From Melieria omissa (taxonomy: Eukaryota > Arthropoda > Insecta > Diptera > Ulidiidae), in assembly GCA_963971225.1 (NCBI GenBank), contig OZ020269.1, positions 31,889,264-31,953,263 of the forward strand: a stretch of 64,000 bases of DNA, written 5' to 3'. Shown in pieces: positions 40,966 to 51,173 of this stretch. The notes under the pieces are model-generated. The model was not told the origin of the DNA and searched no databases. It saw only the letters and a program-made list of their open reading frames with translations. Made by a program: the position numbers and the translations under genes. Position 1 is the stretch's first letter. Every line of letters begins with the position of its first letter.

Positions 40966-41210
40966 ATTCTCAAAATGTCTTTAAAGCTTTTCTAGTAATT
41001 TTCCAAAAACTTCAATAACTAAATAACTATCTTACTATATATTATATAAAAGAAAATAATGTTTAAATTGTCTTAATTATTAACAGTTTCCTGCAAATGT
41101 AAACTTTAAATGAGATTTGCAAAAAAATTAAAAATTTGCTAACTATTGATACCTAAGTGAATCCCTCCCCAAATCAGCTAAACCCGCAGCAAGCAATGTA
41201 GCGCACACCG
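40963..41210 (+). repeat. dispersed leader repeat, short form
   Basis: Nearly identical to 22411-22488 joined to 22878-23045. The join near 41040 replaces about 390 bp including the GGTGCATAGCACC hairpins. It begins exactly at the break in the gag frame. Confidence 0.8.
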
Positions 41211-41394
41211 ACTTCGTTTGGCCAATCGAGTTCACCGGTGGACTACACAATGTAAGTCAATCCCTCCGCAAAAAAATAAATAAAATTTATTCTATTTTAC
41301 TTAAGCTATTAATAGTGTAGCATCCGCAAATATGTATGTATAATCATTAACAATCTCATTATTAGCTCAGTAAAAGTTTCCTATTTAACATCCT

Positions 41395-41448
41395 TGTTGG
41401 CAGCACAGCCAAGTTAAGCGATGTTGGCAGCACAGCCAAGTTAAGCGA
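41395..41448. repeat. 27-bp tandem repeat x2
   Basis: TGTTGGCAGCACAGCCAAG with TTAAGCGA repeated twice in tandem. Further on, GATCCGTCTTTTATTGCCTTG occurs at about 41590 and 41658. Confidence 0.85.
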
Positions 41449-41699
41449 GGTGGCAGCGCCAGCCGGCCCTGTCCGATTGTACGTTTTGGGCGCAGGCTGG
41501 CAACGCGATCGCGAGGAGTAGTCAGTCGTCGAAGAAGAGAGGTGCTTGCCTGCAATTGTTTAACAATCAACCAACCAACCAACGAAGCCAGCGATCCGTC
41601 TTTTATTGCCTTGTGACAATATTGTATAACTTTTAATTACATATCCAAAATACAATCGATCCGTCTTTTATTGCCTTGCGACAATCCTTATAATTGTTA

Positions 41700-42700
41700 A
41701 ATACCCTGTATGCAGTGTAAGCAATAGACAGCGGCCCTCATGCATTCCAGGCATACACACTCACGCACATAAATTCCACTCAATCATAATTTCTCTTTCA
41801 CTGAGTGCGAAATGAATGCGTGCGCAATTTAACCTTATATTATTGTCCTAATTTTCGGAATGCATATACATAGGTACGAATTGAATTTGAATAATGTTTA
41901 TCTTAAAATGATTTGTTAAATAAAGCCCCACTGAAGGGAATACTACAGGAGGTCATGTGCGATGTAACTTGAGAAGGGTGTAATCAGTAGATAGGGGCAA
42001 TCTAAAAATACGAGTGCGTGGATTGCCATGGCGTCGGATCTTCTTATGAGAATCCGGGGGTGGGAAAACTGCACTCTCTGTGAAAACACCACACAGGCCC
42101 TGAGGGTGGCTAAATAACATAGATAGATAGATGAGGTTTATAGGACCCGCAGCGACATAAGCTTTCCGACATAAGCCCAGTTCAATGGCAGCATTGTTGG
42201 CCACACTTCTACAAAACTATCGATTATTTAATCGAAATGAAATGTAGAAAATTTGAGTTCTACCATCTCACATTTAAATTTCTATCAAACAGATGAAAGA
42301 GTTCGACATGAATAGGTAAGTAATTGAATAAATTTCAAAATATTATACAATAAATATGCATTTTAGATAGATTCTTAATTAAGAAACCAAGGCTCGCAAA
42401 TGACCGTCGAAGCCGGACCTTTACATGAAAATAGGTAATGAGTGAAAGCATGAGTACATGAAGCATGAACGTTAAACATTTTTTATAGTGGTGAAGCTGC
42501 AAAAACGAAGGAAGTAAGAAAGTTTCGACAGGAATGGTTGCAACAATTTCCATGGGTAGAAAACAAAGAGGGAAAAGCCTTTTTTCATTAAAAAAATTTG
42601 TAACTTTTGGTAACTTTTTGTAAAAGATTTTGGTAGACAAAATTTTAGGCGAGTGGCAACCATGGTTGTAAGTAGCAACGTCACTTATTAACGGTCACAA
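41700..42700. other. no recognisable gene
   Basis: No family-level match. A minus-strand frame at 41953-42204 is open but unassigned. Confidence 0.35.
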
Positions 42701-42754
42701 GGAGTGCAAATGTGAGAGCCACTCAAGAATTCGAAATCGAAACGCCGAAAACGA

Positions 42755-42910
42755 ATTAATAAAAGGCAAAAGTGAACAATAAATAAGGCGAATTAAACAA
42801 AATAGAAGACAAAGTTGAACAATAAATAAAAGGCGAATTAAAGAAAATAGAAGGCGAAAGCGAACAATAAATAAGAGGCAAGTGTGAACACAAAAATAAA
42901 AGGCGAAGGA
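42755..42910. repeat. degenerate tandem repeat AACAATAAATAAAAGGCGAATTAA
   Basis: Five to six imperfect units of about 30-40 bp built on GAACAATAAATAAAAGGCGA. Composition is strongly purine-rich on the plus strand. Confidence 0.8.
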
Positions 42911-43189
42911 CATAGCACGCAGAGGCCGTTCCGTAGCCAACGTAGGAAGACAACTCACCGCAAGAGATATGCAACGTCGCTGCCGCATACAAACTGCCGA
43001 ATAACGCCGAATTAAAGGACAATGGCAACGAAGGGAAAATATTTGCACATCTTACTAGTAAGATAGGCATAATATGGGACATCCCAATGGAAATTACGGA
43101 GGAAGAACTCCAAGAGAACATCGAATAGGACATTCGAATTTTAAAAATTCAGAGAATTTAGGAGAAGAATGTAGATGTGCCCGTAAGTG

Positions 43190-44030
43190 CTGCTTCTTTT
43201 ATGGAGAGTAGAAAGCCGGTGTTAGTGAGAAAAGTTGCTCCCGGATTTTATACTCATTTGGACCTGGAAATCAATTAAAGAAAATTTGGTCCAAAATTTC
43301 CTCATTTGAAATAATAGTAGCCGCAATTAATATAGACGGGTTACGTCTATTTAAAAGGTCACCAATACAATTATGGCCTATTTTGGTGACAATTATAAAC
43401 ATTCCCAACTTGTCAGTATTTGCCATTGGAGTTTACGTTGGTAAAGCGAAGCCAAGCTGTGTGGATGATTTTCTAAGAGATGCAATATCAGGGATAAAAA
43501 TACTAACGGAAAGCGGATTTTCAATTGAAAACAAAACAATTTGATTTCGGATAAGCGGAATTATTTGTGATGCACCAGCGAAAGTATTTGTTTGTGAAAC
43601 TGTTGGTCACATTTCTTCCCACGGTTGCTCAAAGTGCACACAAGTTGCAAACAAAATAAATAACGTACTGACATATAATGTTGAAAGAGTCAATCTAATA
43701 TCTGAGGACGACTTTACTAGACGAAAATATATTCTTCACCACAACAAGATTTTTCGACAAAACTCCATTTGAATTATTGAATTTAAAAATTGTTAGCCAA
43801 GTACCATTAGATGCGATGCACTTAGTTGATCTTGGAGTCATGGGAAAAATTGTGATCTTTTCAATGACAAAATTAATTTCAAAATTACTAAAAACCAGAA
43901 GAATTACATATGCGGTCACTTACAATCGCTTGCAAGTCATATTCCAATAGAATTTGTATGAAAACCGAGAACGAAGTTTTTCATTGGAAAGCGACCGAGT
44001 TCCGCCAATTTTTTCAATACATTCCGAATT
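43190..44030 (+). pseudogene. CACTA/EnSpm-like transposase remnant
   Basis: Blocks in shifting frames read KVAPGFYTHLDLEIN, INIDGLRLFKRSPIQLWPIL, VFAIGVYVGKAKPSCVDDFL, IICDAPAKVFVCETVGHISS, AMHLVDLGVMGKIV, IPIEFV and EVFHWKATEFRQFFQYIP. This block order (INIDGLPLFKSS, CDAPARA, MHLVxLGVMK, WKATEFRQF) is a widespread invertebrate transposase family with CACTA-like features. Stops and shifts interrupt it. The frame ends in the WKATEFRQFF block, where mariner sequence takes over. Confidence 0.65.
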
Positions 44031-44034
44031 ATGC

Positions 44035-44845
44035 AGCAAGCGTATTGCGATGCTTGTTTATCAAGATCAAATGTTTTTTTATGGCATAAACGTTTTGTGG
44101 ATGGCGGACGCTGGAAATGATCCGGAAAGTTCGTAATTTTATTGCAGAAGACCGCAATGCTTCACTGAAAATGATGGACGAGGCCTTAAACATCAACAAA
44201 GAAACTATCCGACTCATTCTTCACGAGGATTTGTGCAAAACAATGGTGTGTGCAAAATTTGTTCCACACACATCGAACGAGGAGCAAAAATTAATGAGAG
44301 TCAGTCACTCTAGAGACATCGTTGCAGCTGCAGAAAATGATCCAAACTTCCTGAAAACACTTGTTACGGTTGATGAAACATGGTGTTTCCAATACGATCC
44401 AGAAACCAAGCGTCAAAGCCAAAAAACACGAAAAGTTCGATCAAATAATCAAAACAATGCTCAGCACATTCTTCGATAGCAATAAAATTATCCACAAAGA
44501 ATTTGTTCCAACTGGTCAAACAGTTACTGCCACATATTACCTCGTTTCAGGTAATTTTTTAAGCGCTTGGTGGCCAGAATGCGTCGTATTCGACCAGAAT
44601 ACCGCGATCCAAAAAGTTGGTCTCTGTTGCACGATAATGCACTGAGCCACACAGCACTCATTGTTCGTAAATTTTTGGCTCAGAATCAGGTCTGTCGATG
44701 CTTTTTTGATGACATTCAGACCATACAACGGGCTTCAACGAGGGCGCTGGAGGAAATTCCGAAAAATGAGCTGGAACACGCGTTTGAATCATTATTAAAT
44801 CGATGTAACAAGTGTATTGAATTAGGAGGAGAATATTTCGAATAA
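44035..44845 (+). pseudogene. mariner transposase, frameshifted and internally deleted
   Basis: Blocks: VFLWHKRFVDGGRTLEMI, DRNASLKMMDEALNINKETI, LVTVDETWCFQYDPETKRQS (first catalytic Asp), TMLSTFFDSNKIIHKEFVPT, SWSLLHDNALSHTALIVRKF (second Asp) and a C-terminus ending CNKCIELGGEYFE. The third Asp block (YSPDLAPxDF) is deleted between FLAQNQ and the C-terminus, and there are two frameshifts. It starts within the preceding CACTA-like sequence, so it probably inserted there. Confidence 0.85.
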
Positions 44846-44923
44846 ATATACCGAAAAATTAGCAGATATCGTGTTTTAATTGTGTTTTCTAGAGGCAGTC
44901 TTAATACTGTAATTAATGAGACA

Positions 44924-45138
44924 CCCTCTTCTATGAAACACCCCAATTGTAATCTGGCAACGCTGAACAATTTAAAAGAACCTGAGTCACCCGGTTGACA
45001 AAGCAAGTCTTACGTCAACTAAGTTACTTCAGCCCTTTTAATTTGAGCAGCGACCGGAGACAGATGGATCAAGAGAAATAAATCGTGAAAATTCACGCCA
45101 ATCGCTTAAATTAAACTGTTTAAAACTGCGTTAAATCT
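44924..45138. repeat. 215-bp dispersed repeat, copy 1
   Basis: About 97% identical by eye to 49796-50012, from TTCTATGAAACACCCC to TTTAAAACTGCGTTAAA, in direct orientation 4.87 kb apart. An LTR fragment is plausible, since gag pieces at 45932-47284 lie between the copies. Confidence 0.85.
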
Positions 45139-45385
45139 CAAGTGTGGGGTAGATTGTAATAAATGTATATATATGTAAAGTAACACATGAATAACGGGAG
45201 TCGCCACATGCATTACTTTGTTGTTGACTTTACCTCTCGCTTGCTCAACTGACGAGGTGACTGATACGAAATTGCGGGAGTGGCCAGTTCAAACTGAGAC
45301 TTCATAAAGTGAACACGTGTCACGTGTAAAAGAAATTGAATTGTAAAAATAAGTAAAAAATCACAAAGTGAATCAGAAACTTTGA

Positions 45386-45500
45386 ATGTTGTTTCTTTGA
45401 TTTCAGGTATGTTTAGTACTTAGTTTTAATTATGGTATAGTATTTTTGTACAAAATAATAAAAAACTTTGATTTCAGAGAAACAATTCTGGCTTTCATTC
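45386..45500. repeat. repeat shared with the 58.6-kb insertion
   Basis: GAATGTTGTTTCTTTGATTTCAGG, ACAAAATAATAAAAAACTTTG and TCAGAGAAACA match 58833-58925 with small differences. Both copies carry the internal doublet TCTTTG..TTCAG / CTTTG..TTCAG. Confidence 0.6.
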
Positions 45501-45557
45501 ACACCAAGATATAACCTTATATAAGTTAAGACTCCCCTTGCAACCCCTTCAACTAAC

Positions 45558-45756
45558 GCAAATTTCGCTGATCACAATGTTGCCATCATAATGTCAACAT
45601 TGGATCAATTACAGTTCGACGCCTGATCGACTGCGCTGCACGCGCATCCGTTCTTCCACTTCGCACACAAATTTCGCTGATCGCAATATTGCCATCATAA
45701 TGTCAACATTGGATCAATTACAGTTCGACGCCCGATCGACTGCGCTGCACGCGCAA
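45558..45756. repeat. 109-bp tandem duplication
   Basis: AATTTCGCTGATC at 45561 and 45670 begins two copies of about 85 bases that differ at about four sites, each ending GCTGCACGCGCA. Confidence 0.9.
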
Positions 45757-45931
45757 ATCCAAAGTGCTGACAAGGCAGGCTCAGGCGTAGGTTACCAATT
45801 AAGCAGGGTAGCAAGTAAGCTTTAGTCTGGAAATCAACTTGAAAGAAAGCACATAGTGCTGCAAAAATAAAGACTCAGACAAAAATCAATTTTGATTCGT
45901 TTAATTTATATATTGACCACCGAATAGTAAG

Positions 45932-46261
45932 ATGGGAAAGAGAATAACTCGCAGCACTTTGGCTGAGGCCCTCACTGCTGCTGGAGTTCCGTACGCCACC
46001 AACGCTCAGCTGAAGGCCCTGTACGATAGCCACCAAGCCTCTGCTAGGCTGGTGGACGGTTCATTTGGCGTACCTGTTGTCAACCGCTGTGTCGGATCTG
46101 ACTCGGATGGCAGCGAAAGTGATGCCGTCAGCACTGAGGACGCTGACGTAAATATTGAGCTCGCCGTACCCACTGCCGCCTCCCTCCCAGCTGATACTAT
46201 GCGCCAACGAAACCTGCATGAGCTACGTCGTAGCCATGCAAACGATCGCAGCCCTGTCTGA
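45932..46261 (+). pseudogene. Gag N-terminal fragment (gypsy-type)
   Basis: The frame reads MGKRITRSTLAEALTAAGVP, then NAQLKALYDSHQAS, followed by an acidic Ser/Asp stretch. The start looks like a helix-turn-helix Gag N-terminus. It ends at 46261 and probably belongs with the zinc-knuckle piece at 46868. Confidence 0.45.
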
Positions 46262-46867
46262 CATTGAGAAGGAGAGTTGGTCGATTTAATTATCGACGGG
46301 GTGACAGACAACACCAACAACAATGTTGCTGTAGTGGTACCACATAGTCGTCAAGACCGACACAAATAAATGGGCCACACAACTTGCAATATGCACGCCG
46401 TTATGCGCTAGTGTCAGGTTGCCACTCGCGATGCCGTTTGACCAGCAATAGCGTAATACGCTTAATGTAAACAAAGCACTTATGCTGACTCGCCGACTGG
46501 GTTCAATGATCGATACCGCGGCGCGAGCAGTGCAAGCGAGATGGATACCACCAACTGCAGCGTTCTAACGGAAATGTGCGAGATCAGCATATTGCCCTTC
46601 TTCTCGGATTGGTCAATAGAATTAGTACACTGGAATAATGGGCGGAGTGTTGGAATGCTCAAACTGGTATAACAGTTATGATTTACTTTATAAACCCCCG
46701 TTTTTCCAAAATAAAGTTGACTTCTGTTTTACAATCAAAACGCACTTGTTGCCTTTTTATTTACCCAGAAGTTCAGGTCGGCTTTTTAGCCAAACCAAGT
46801 TGGCGTGGCTCGCCCTTAAGCCAACCCGGACAAAACAGACGACACAATTAAAGATATTCACATTACA

Positions 46868-47284
46868 TTGCCATCTTGTATGGTGCCACCTCAATTGATG
46901 ACCTGGTGCGCCGAATGGACGATTAAAACCCCGAAGCCCCCGATGACACCGAAGGCAGTTACTACCGCCGAAAATTTATCCGAGGTCCGCTGTTTTAACT
47001 GCTCGAAGTTTAGACACTACCAGAGTGCTTGCCCATCGCCGTTGCGCCCGCCTGGATCATGTTTCACGTGCCACCAAAGGGGGCATATGCATAGGGACTG
47101 TCCAAAGAAGAGCCGAAGACCTGTACCTGTTGCTGCCGTCAACTTCGATTCTTCGGATGATGACATTTTTGTAAAGACTAAACACATGGTGAGTGGGGCA
47201 TTTTACAATTCTGCTGGATTCAGATACACAAGATATTACCAAACGATCGATATGTCATTCGGGATATTGATAATTGCCGGTTAA
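46868..47284 (+). pseudogene. Gag C-terminus with two zinc knuckles
   Basis: Two CCHC knuckles, CFNCSKFRHYQSAC and CFTCHQRGHMHRDC, are followed by a basic stretch and an acidic SSDDD segment. This is the nucleocapsid part of a Ty3/gypsy-type Gag. The frame ends at 47284, and no protease follows. Confidence 0.8.
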
Positions 47285-47474
47285 CCCATCTACCCTATGA
47301 CGGTGTTGTCGAATCTATCAAGATACGTAAATGGCTTTTGCCCGTTGATACCACGATTTCAGAAAGCCCACCGTTATCTGACGCAGAAAGCCACTACTCA
47401 CCTGCTACTAACCAATTCGGCTAAGAATTGCCCACTAACTTTAGACCTTAAGTTAAAATAAGAAAACAAAAATA

Positions 47475-49735
47475 CAGTCAAACCTGGATAAGTGAGAACT
47501 GGATAAGTGAGAAAACTCTATAAGTGAGAGTAATAGCCAGGACCCGTCATTTTAAGCTCCCAAAACCTCTATTAGCGAGAAACAGAAACCTCTGTAAGAG
47601 AGAGTCGTTTTTCCCTCATAGACCTCCGTTAGTGAGACTGCTACTTATCTATACCTCTATAAGCGACAGTCGAGCTTTATTTACAAATTTAACGTGTGCT
47701 ATTTTATGACTCATTCTTAACTTTCGTGGAACTTCCTACCATTGTTTTTGTATTCTCGTCAATTTTGTATCTATCGTATCGTATCTATTTCGTGAAACTA
47801 ACTGTTGTTATTTTATCGCATTCTTTTCAAATGGACACGTGTGCCTGTGTACCGTCCTGTTTGTCGGACTTACTCAGTTTATAGTTATCAATTGCGAAGG
47901 AAAGTTGTGTTCTGCATCATGTCAAAACGGAAAATGAAAGTACTGTCATTAAGTGATAAACTTAAAATAGTGAATGCGTTTGAATCCGGAAAATCGCGAA
48001 ATGAAATTCAGAGGGAGTTTAATTTACCAGAATCCACCTATTATAAAATTATAAAATCAAAAGACTCTATAAAGTCTGAGTGCTCTGATGGACATGGAAA
48101 TATTAAGAGGGCTAGAGTTTCTGAATTTCCCAATATCGAAAAGTGCCTTTTGGAATGGATAAAACAAACTCTCGATAAGAATATTCCCATAGATGGACCT
48201 TTGTTGAAAGAAAAATCAAAAGAGTTTGCTACAAAACTAGGAATCCAGAACTTTTCTGCTAGCAACGGCTGGTTAGAGGGTTTTAAAAGGCGTCATGACA
48301 TAGCTTTTAAAAAAGCAGCTGGAGAAAGTAAATCTGTGGACCAAGGTGTGTGCAACCACTGGACTGAAGATCTGCCAAATCTTTTAGAAGGGTATGAACC
48401 AGACGATATTTACAACGCGGATGAAACTGCTTTGTTTTTTAAGTGCCTTCCGGATAAAACGTTTACGTTTAAAGGCGAAAAATGCCATGGAGGAAAACAA
48501 AGCAAGGAACGCCTTACACTTCTCCAGTGTGTAAACATGAGTGGTACGGACAAACTCCCACTTCTCATCATCGGGAAATCAAAGCGACCTAGATGTTTTA
48601 AAGGTGTCAAGACTCTACCCGTTGATTATGCCAACAATACAAAGGCTTGGATGACCAAGATATTATTTAAAGATTGGTTGAAAAAAGTTGACAAACAAAT
48701 GAAGATAAATCGAAAAAAAATTCTGCTATTCATTGACAACTGTGCTGCCCATACGGACTTACCAACACTTGCAAACGTAAAAGTAATGTTTTTACCTGCT
48801 AACACCACTAGTAAACTTCAACCATTAGATCAAGGCGTCATTCACACTTTTAAACGCTTTTATCGCAGAGAAGTCGTTAAACATATTCTTACGAATCTGG
48901 AAGAAAACAGTAGCCCTGACATTAACGTACTTCTAGCTATGAAATTTGCTAGAAAAGCATGGTACTTAGTCAGTGACGTTACTGTCAAAAACTGCTTCAA
49001 GAAAGCTGGGTTTTGGAAAAGTACAGATGAGCATGACCTGCCAGAGGAAAATGATGTTGAAGTTGGACCTAGCAACGAGGAATGGACTAAGCTTATGTCC
49101 CACGAATCCAATATGTTAATGCCGAGCTTCGAAGATTTCGTTCAAATTGACGACGACGTAACTACCACTGGAGAACAAACCGACGACGATATCGTTAAAA
49201 ATTGTGTGAACACCTGTATTGCTGGAAATGACAGTGAAGACGAGGCACAGATTCCGGAAACAGAAATAAAGATCATTCCAATGAAGCTAGCTTTAAATGC
49301 GTTGAAGACGGTGCATCAGTACTTTGAATACGCGGCGGTTGTTGATCAAGCAATATTCGACAAAATTTATGAGTTAGAGAAAAACATTCAAAATACAAAG
49401 ACAGAAACCCAAACGAAATTGACGGATTTTTTTGAGTGCAAATAAGTTCTAAATAAAATAAAATTACATAGTACATGAATTTTTGTTTTGTTTTCGTAAG
49501 CATTTAAAAATATATATGTACATAATATATGTTGTGCATATCATGCACATAATTTTATCATATTACATATTTACTACATTTGTACTTGCTGTGACTTGTT
49601 ATTGCTGCGTACCTCTATAAGAGAGAAACGCTACCCATGTACCTGCTTTAGTGAGAAACTCGGGTTAGTGAGAAACCTCTATAAGCGAGAATGAGATTGT
49701 GCTCCCTTGAACTCTCGCTTATCCAGGTTTGACTG
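47475..49735 (+). mobile_element. pogo/Tigger-like transposon, complete, TA duplication
   Basis: A 2,261-bp element with inverted ends CAGTCAAACCTGGATAAG and CTTATCCAGGTTTGACTG, perfect over 18 bp and flanked by TA (47473-47474, 49736-49737). Subterminal regions on both sides carry many copies of CTCTATAAGTGAGA-like repeats in direct and inverted form, probable transposase binding sites. It encodes one intact transposase. Confidence 0.93.
47919..49445 (+). CDS. pogo/Tigger-like transposase, intact, PIP-box-like C-terminus
   Basis: The frame is open further upstream, but the natural start is the Met at 47919 (MSKRKMKVLSLSDKLKIVNA), giving 508 residues. Residues 5-50 form the CENP-B-type N-terminal helix-turn-helix (AFESGKSRNEIQREFNLPES). 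Residues 60-130 form the second CENP-B DNA-binding domain (LLKEKSKEFATKLGIQNFSA, GWLEGFKRRHDI). The DDE domain has its first Asp in IYNADETALFF, second in LLFIDNCAAHTD and third in LQPLDQGVIHTFKRFYRR, about 30 residues apart as in pogo (DD30D). An acidic tail follows, and the last residues QTKLTDFF match the PCNA-interacting motif (Qxx[ILM]xx[FY][FY]), which is known in pogo transposase. No defect was seen, so the copy may be functional. Confidence 0.93.
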   Translation: MSKRKMKVLSLSDKLKIVNAFESGKSRNEIQREFNLPESTYYKIIKSKDSIKSECSDGHGNIKRARVSEFPNIEKCLLEWIKQTLDKNIPIDGPLLKEKSKEFATKLGIQNFSASNGWLEGFKRRHDIAFKKAAGESKSVDQGVCNHWTEDLPNLLEGYEPDDIYNADETALFFKCLPDKTFTFKGEKCHGGKQSKERLTLLQCVNMSGTDKLPLLIIGKSKRPRCFKGVKTLPVDYANNTKAWMTKILFKDWLKKVDKQMKINRKKILLFIDNCAAHTDLPTLANVKVMFLPANTTSKLQPLDQGVIHTFKRFYRREVVKHILTNLEENSSPDINVLLAMKFARKAWYLVSDVTVKNCFKKAGFWKSTDEHDLPEENDVEVGPSNEEWTKLMSHESNMLMPSFEDFVQIDDDVTTTGEQTDDDIVKNCVNTCIAGNDSEDEAQIPETEIKIIPMKLALNALKTVHQYFEYAAVVDQAIFDKIYELEKNIQNTKTETQTKLTDFFECK

Positions 49736-49795
49736 TATAACCTTTTGGTGATTGAGGCCAATCATTTAAGTCAGATTGACCGAGATGTTATTTAT

Positions 49796-50012
49796 AAAAC
49801 ACTCTATTCTATGAAACACCCCAATTGTAATCTGGCAACGCTAACAATTTAAAAGAACATGAGTCACCCGGTTGACAAAGCAAGACTTACGTCAACTAAG
49901 TTACTTCAGCCCTTTTAATTTGAGCAGCGACCGGAGACAGATGGATCAAGAGAAATAAATCGTGAAAGTTCACGCCAATCGCTTAAATTAAATTGTTTAA
50001 AACTGCGTTAAA
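49796..50012. repeat. 215-bp dispersed repeat, copy 2
   Basis: Partner of 44924-45138. Sequence diverges sharply after TGCGTTAAA in both copies. Confidence 0.85.
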
Positions 50013-50216
50013 ATTGTAATATACACTGTGTACACCTGTATATATAAATACATGTAAAACTTCGAAGCTCAAACTGTTATACAATATGTTTATATTACAA
50101 TATGTTTTATATGTTTATCTCGCTCTATTGTATCATTGTAATGTAAGATCATCCCCATTCCTATTGTTGGTTTACTCTATTTGTAAGAAATTAGCTCTAA
50201 GGAAACCTTAGTACAT

Positions 50217-51173
50217 ATGGAATTGGAAAGAAACGGACAGTTCAATTTTCTGCTGTCGAAGCGAGCGGAACGTATTATAGACACGCAGCCTTTGGACAAT
50301 TCAGTTGATGTACGGAAGTACAAAGTAGCACAGCTGCGGGACTGGCTGCAGCACCTCGGTCTACCAACATAAGGGACAAAAAGCATGCTAGCTTTGAGAT
50401 TGGGAGAAGTTCCTTTGGCCGAGCGTGGCACATATTTCAGTAGAGAAGCAGCGAACAGCACCAATAGTGAGCCAGCAGAGAGCGCGGAGGACGGAGAAAC
50501 AACGACGGGTCAGTGGAGCCCGAGACAGAAACTGGCGAGGCAGCGCTATGCAGTAGACGACGTTGCAGGTGGCAATATGGCGGCGCTGAGCATTGAGGAG
50601 AGAGAGGTGCGATTGCTGCGTCGCGAGATGGAGTTGCTGGAAAGGGAAATGCATGGTTTCGCCAGGCGGAAATACTCGTCCAGCAGAAGAGACATGTTCA
50701 GCGGGGTTGTCGTTTAGCGCAATTAAGGACTTACTACCGGAGTGTGATGGTGGAACCAATTTCGACATATGGGTCACGCAATTTAGTAGTTTGTGCGATG
50801 TGTATGCGCTTGATAAAAAACCATGCGCGATCTTCTTATAACCAAACTAACGGGCAAGGCACAGCTATGGCTACATTTCAAGCCACTGTATGCTGCAGAT
50901 GACGTTGATGCTTTGCTGGGAGAAATGGTTGAGTTCTTTTCGTCAAAGAAAAACAAGTTGGCGCTGCGTAAAAAATTTGAAGCGCGCCGATGGAAGTACG
51001 GCGAAATATTTCACGACAAAACTATATTGGCAAATCACGTACAAGTTTCCGAGGAGGAGCTGGTAGATTACCTTATTGATAGTATCCCGAATGAGCAGCT
51101 ACGAATACAAGCTCTCCTACAGTGTGTAATATTCGATTTCGCGCTGAACAAAAATTTTCTTCTTTTAATTTGA
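50217..51173 (+). pseudogene. SAP-domain Gag, stop and frameshifts
   Basis: The frame gives VRKYKVAQLRDWLQHLGLPT, a TAA (about 50369), then GTKSMLALRLGEVPLAERGT. A helix REVRLLRREMELLEREM follows. After frame changes near 50700 and 50830 it gives LSFSAIKDLLPECDGGTNFD, LTGKAQLWLHFKPLY, LRKKFEARRWKYGEIF and YLIDSIPNEQLRIQALLQC. The order matches the intact Gag at 27585. The zinc knuckle and pol are missing. No PBS was found upstream. Confidence 0.85.
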
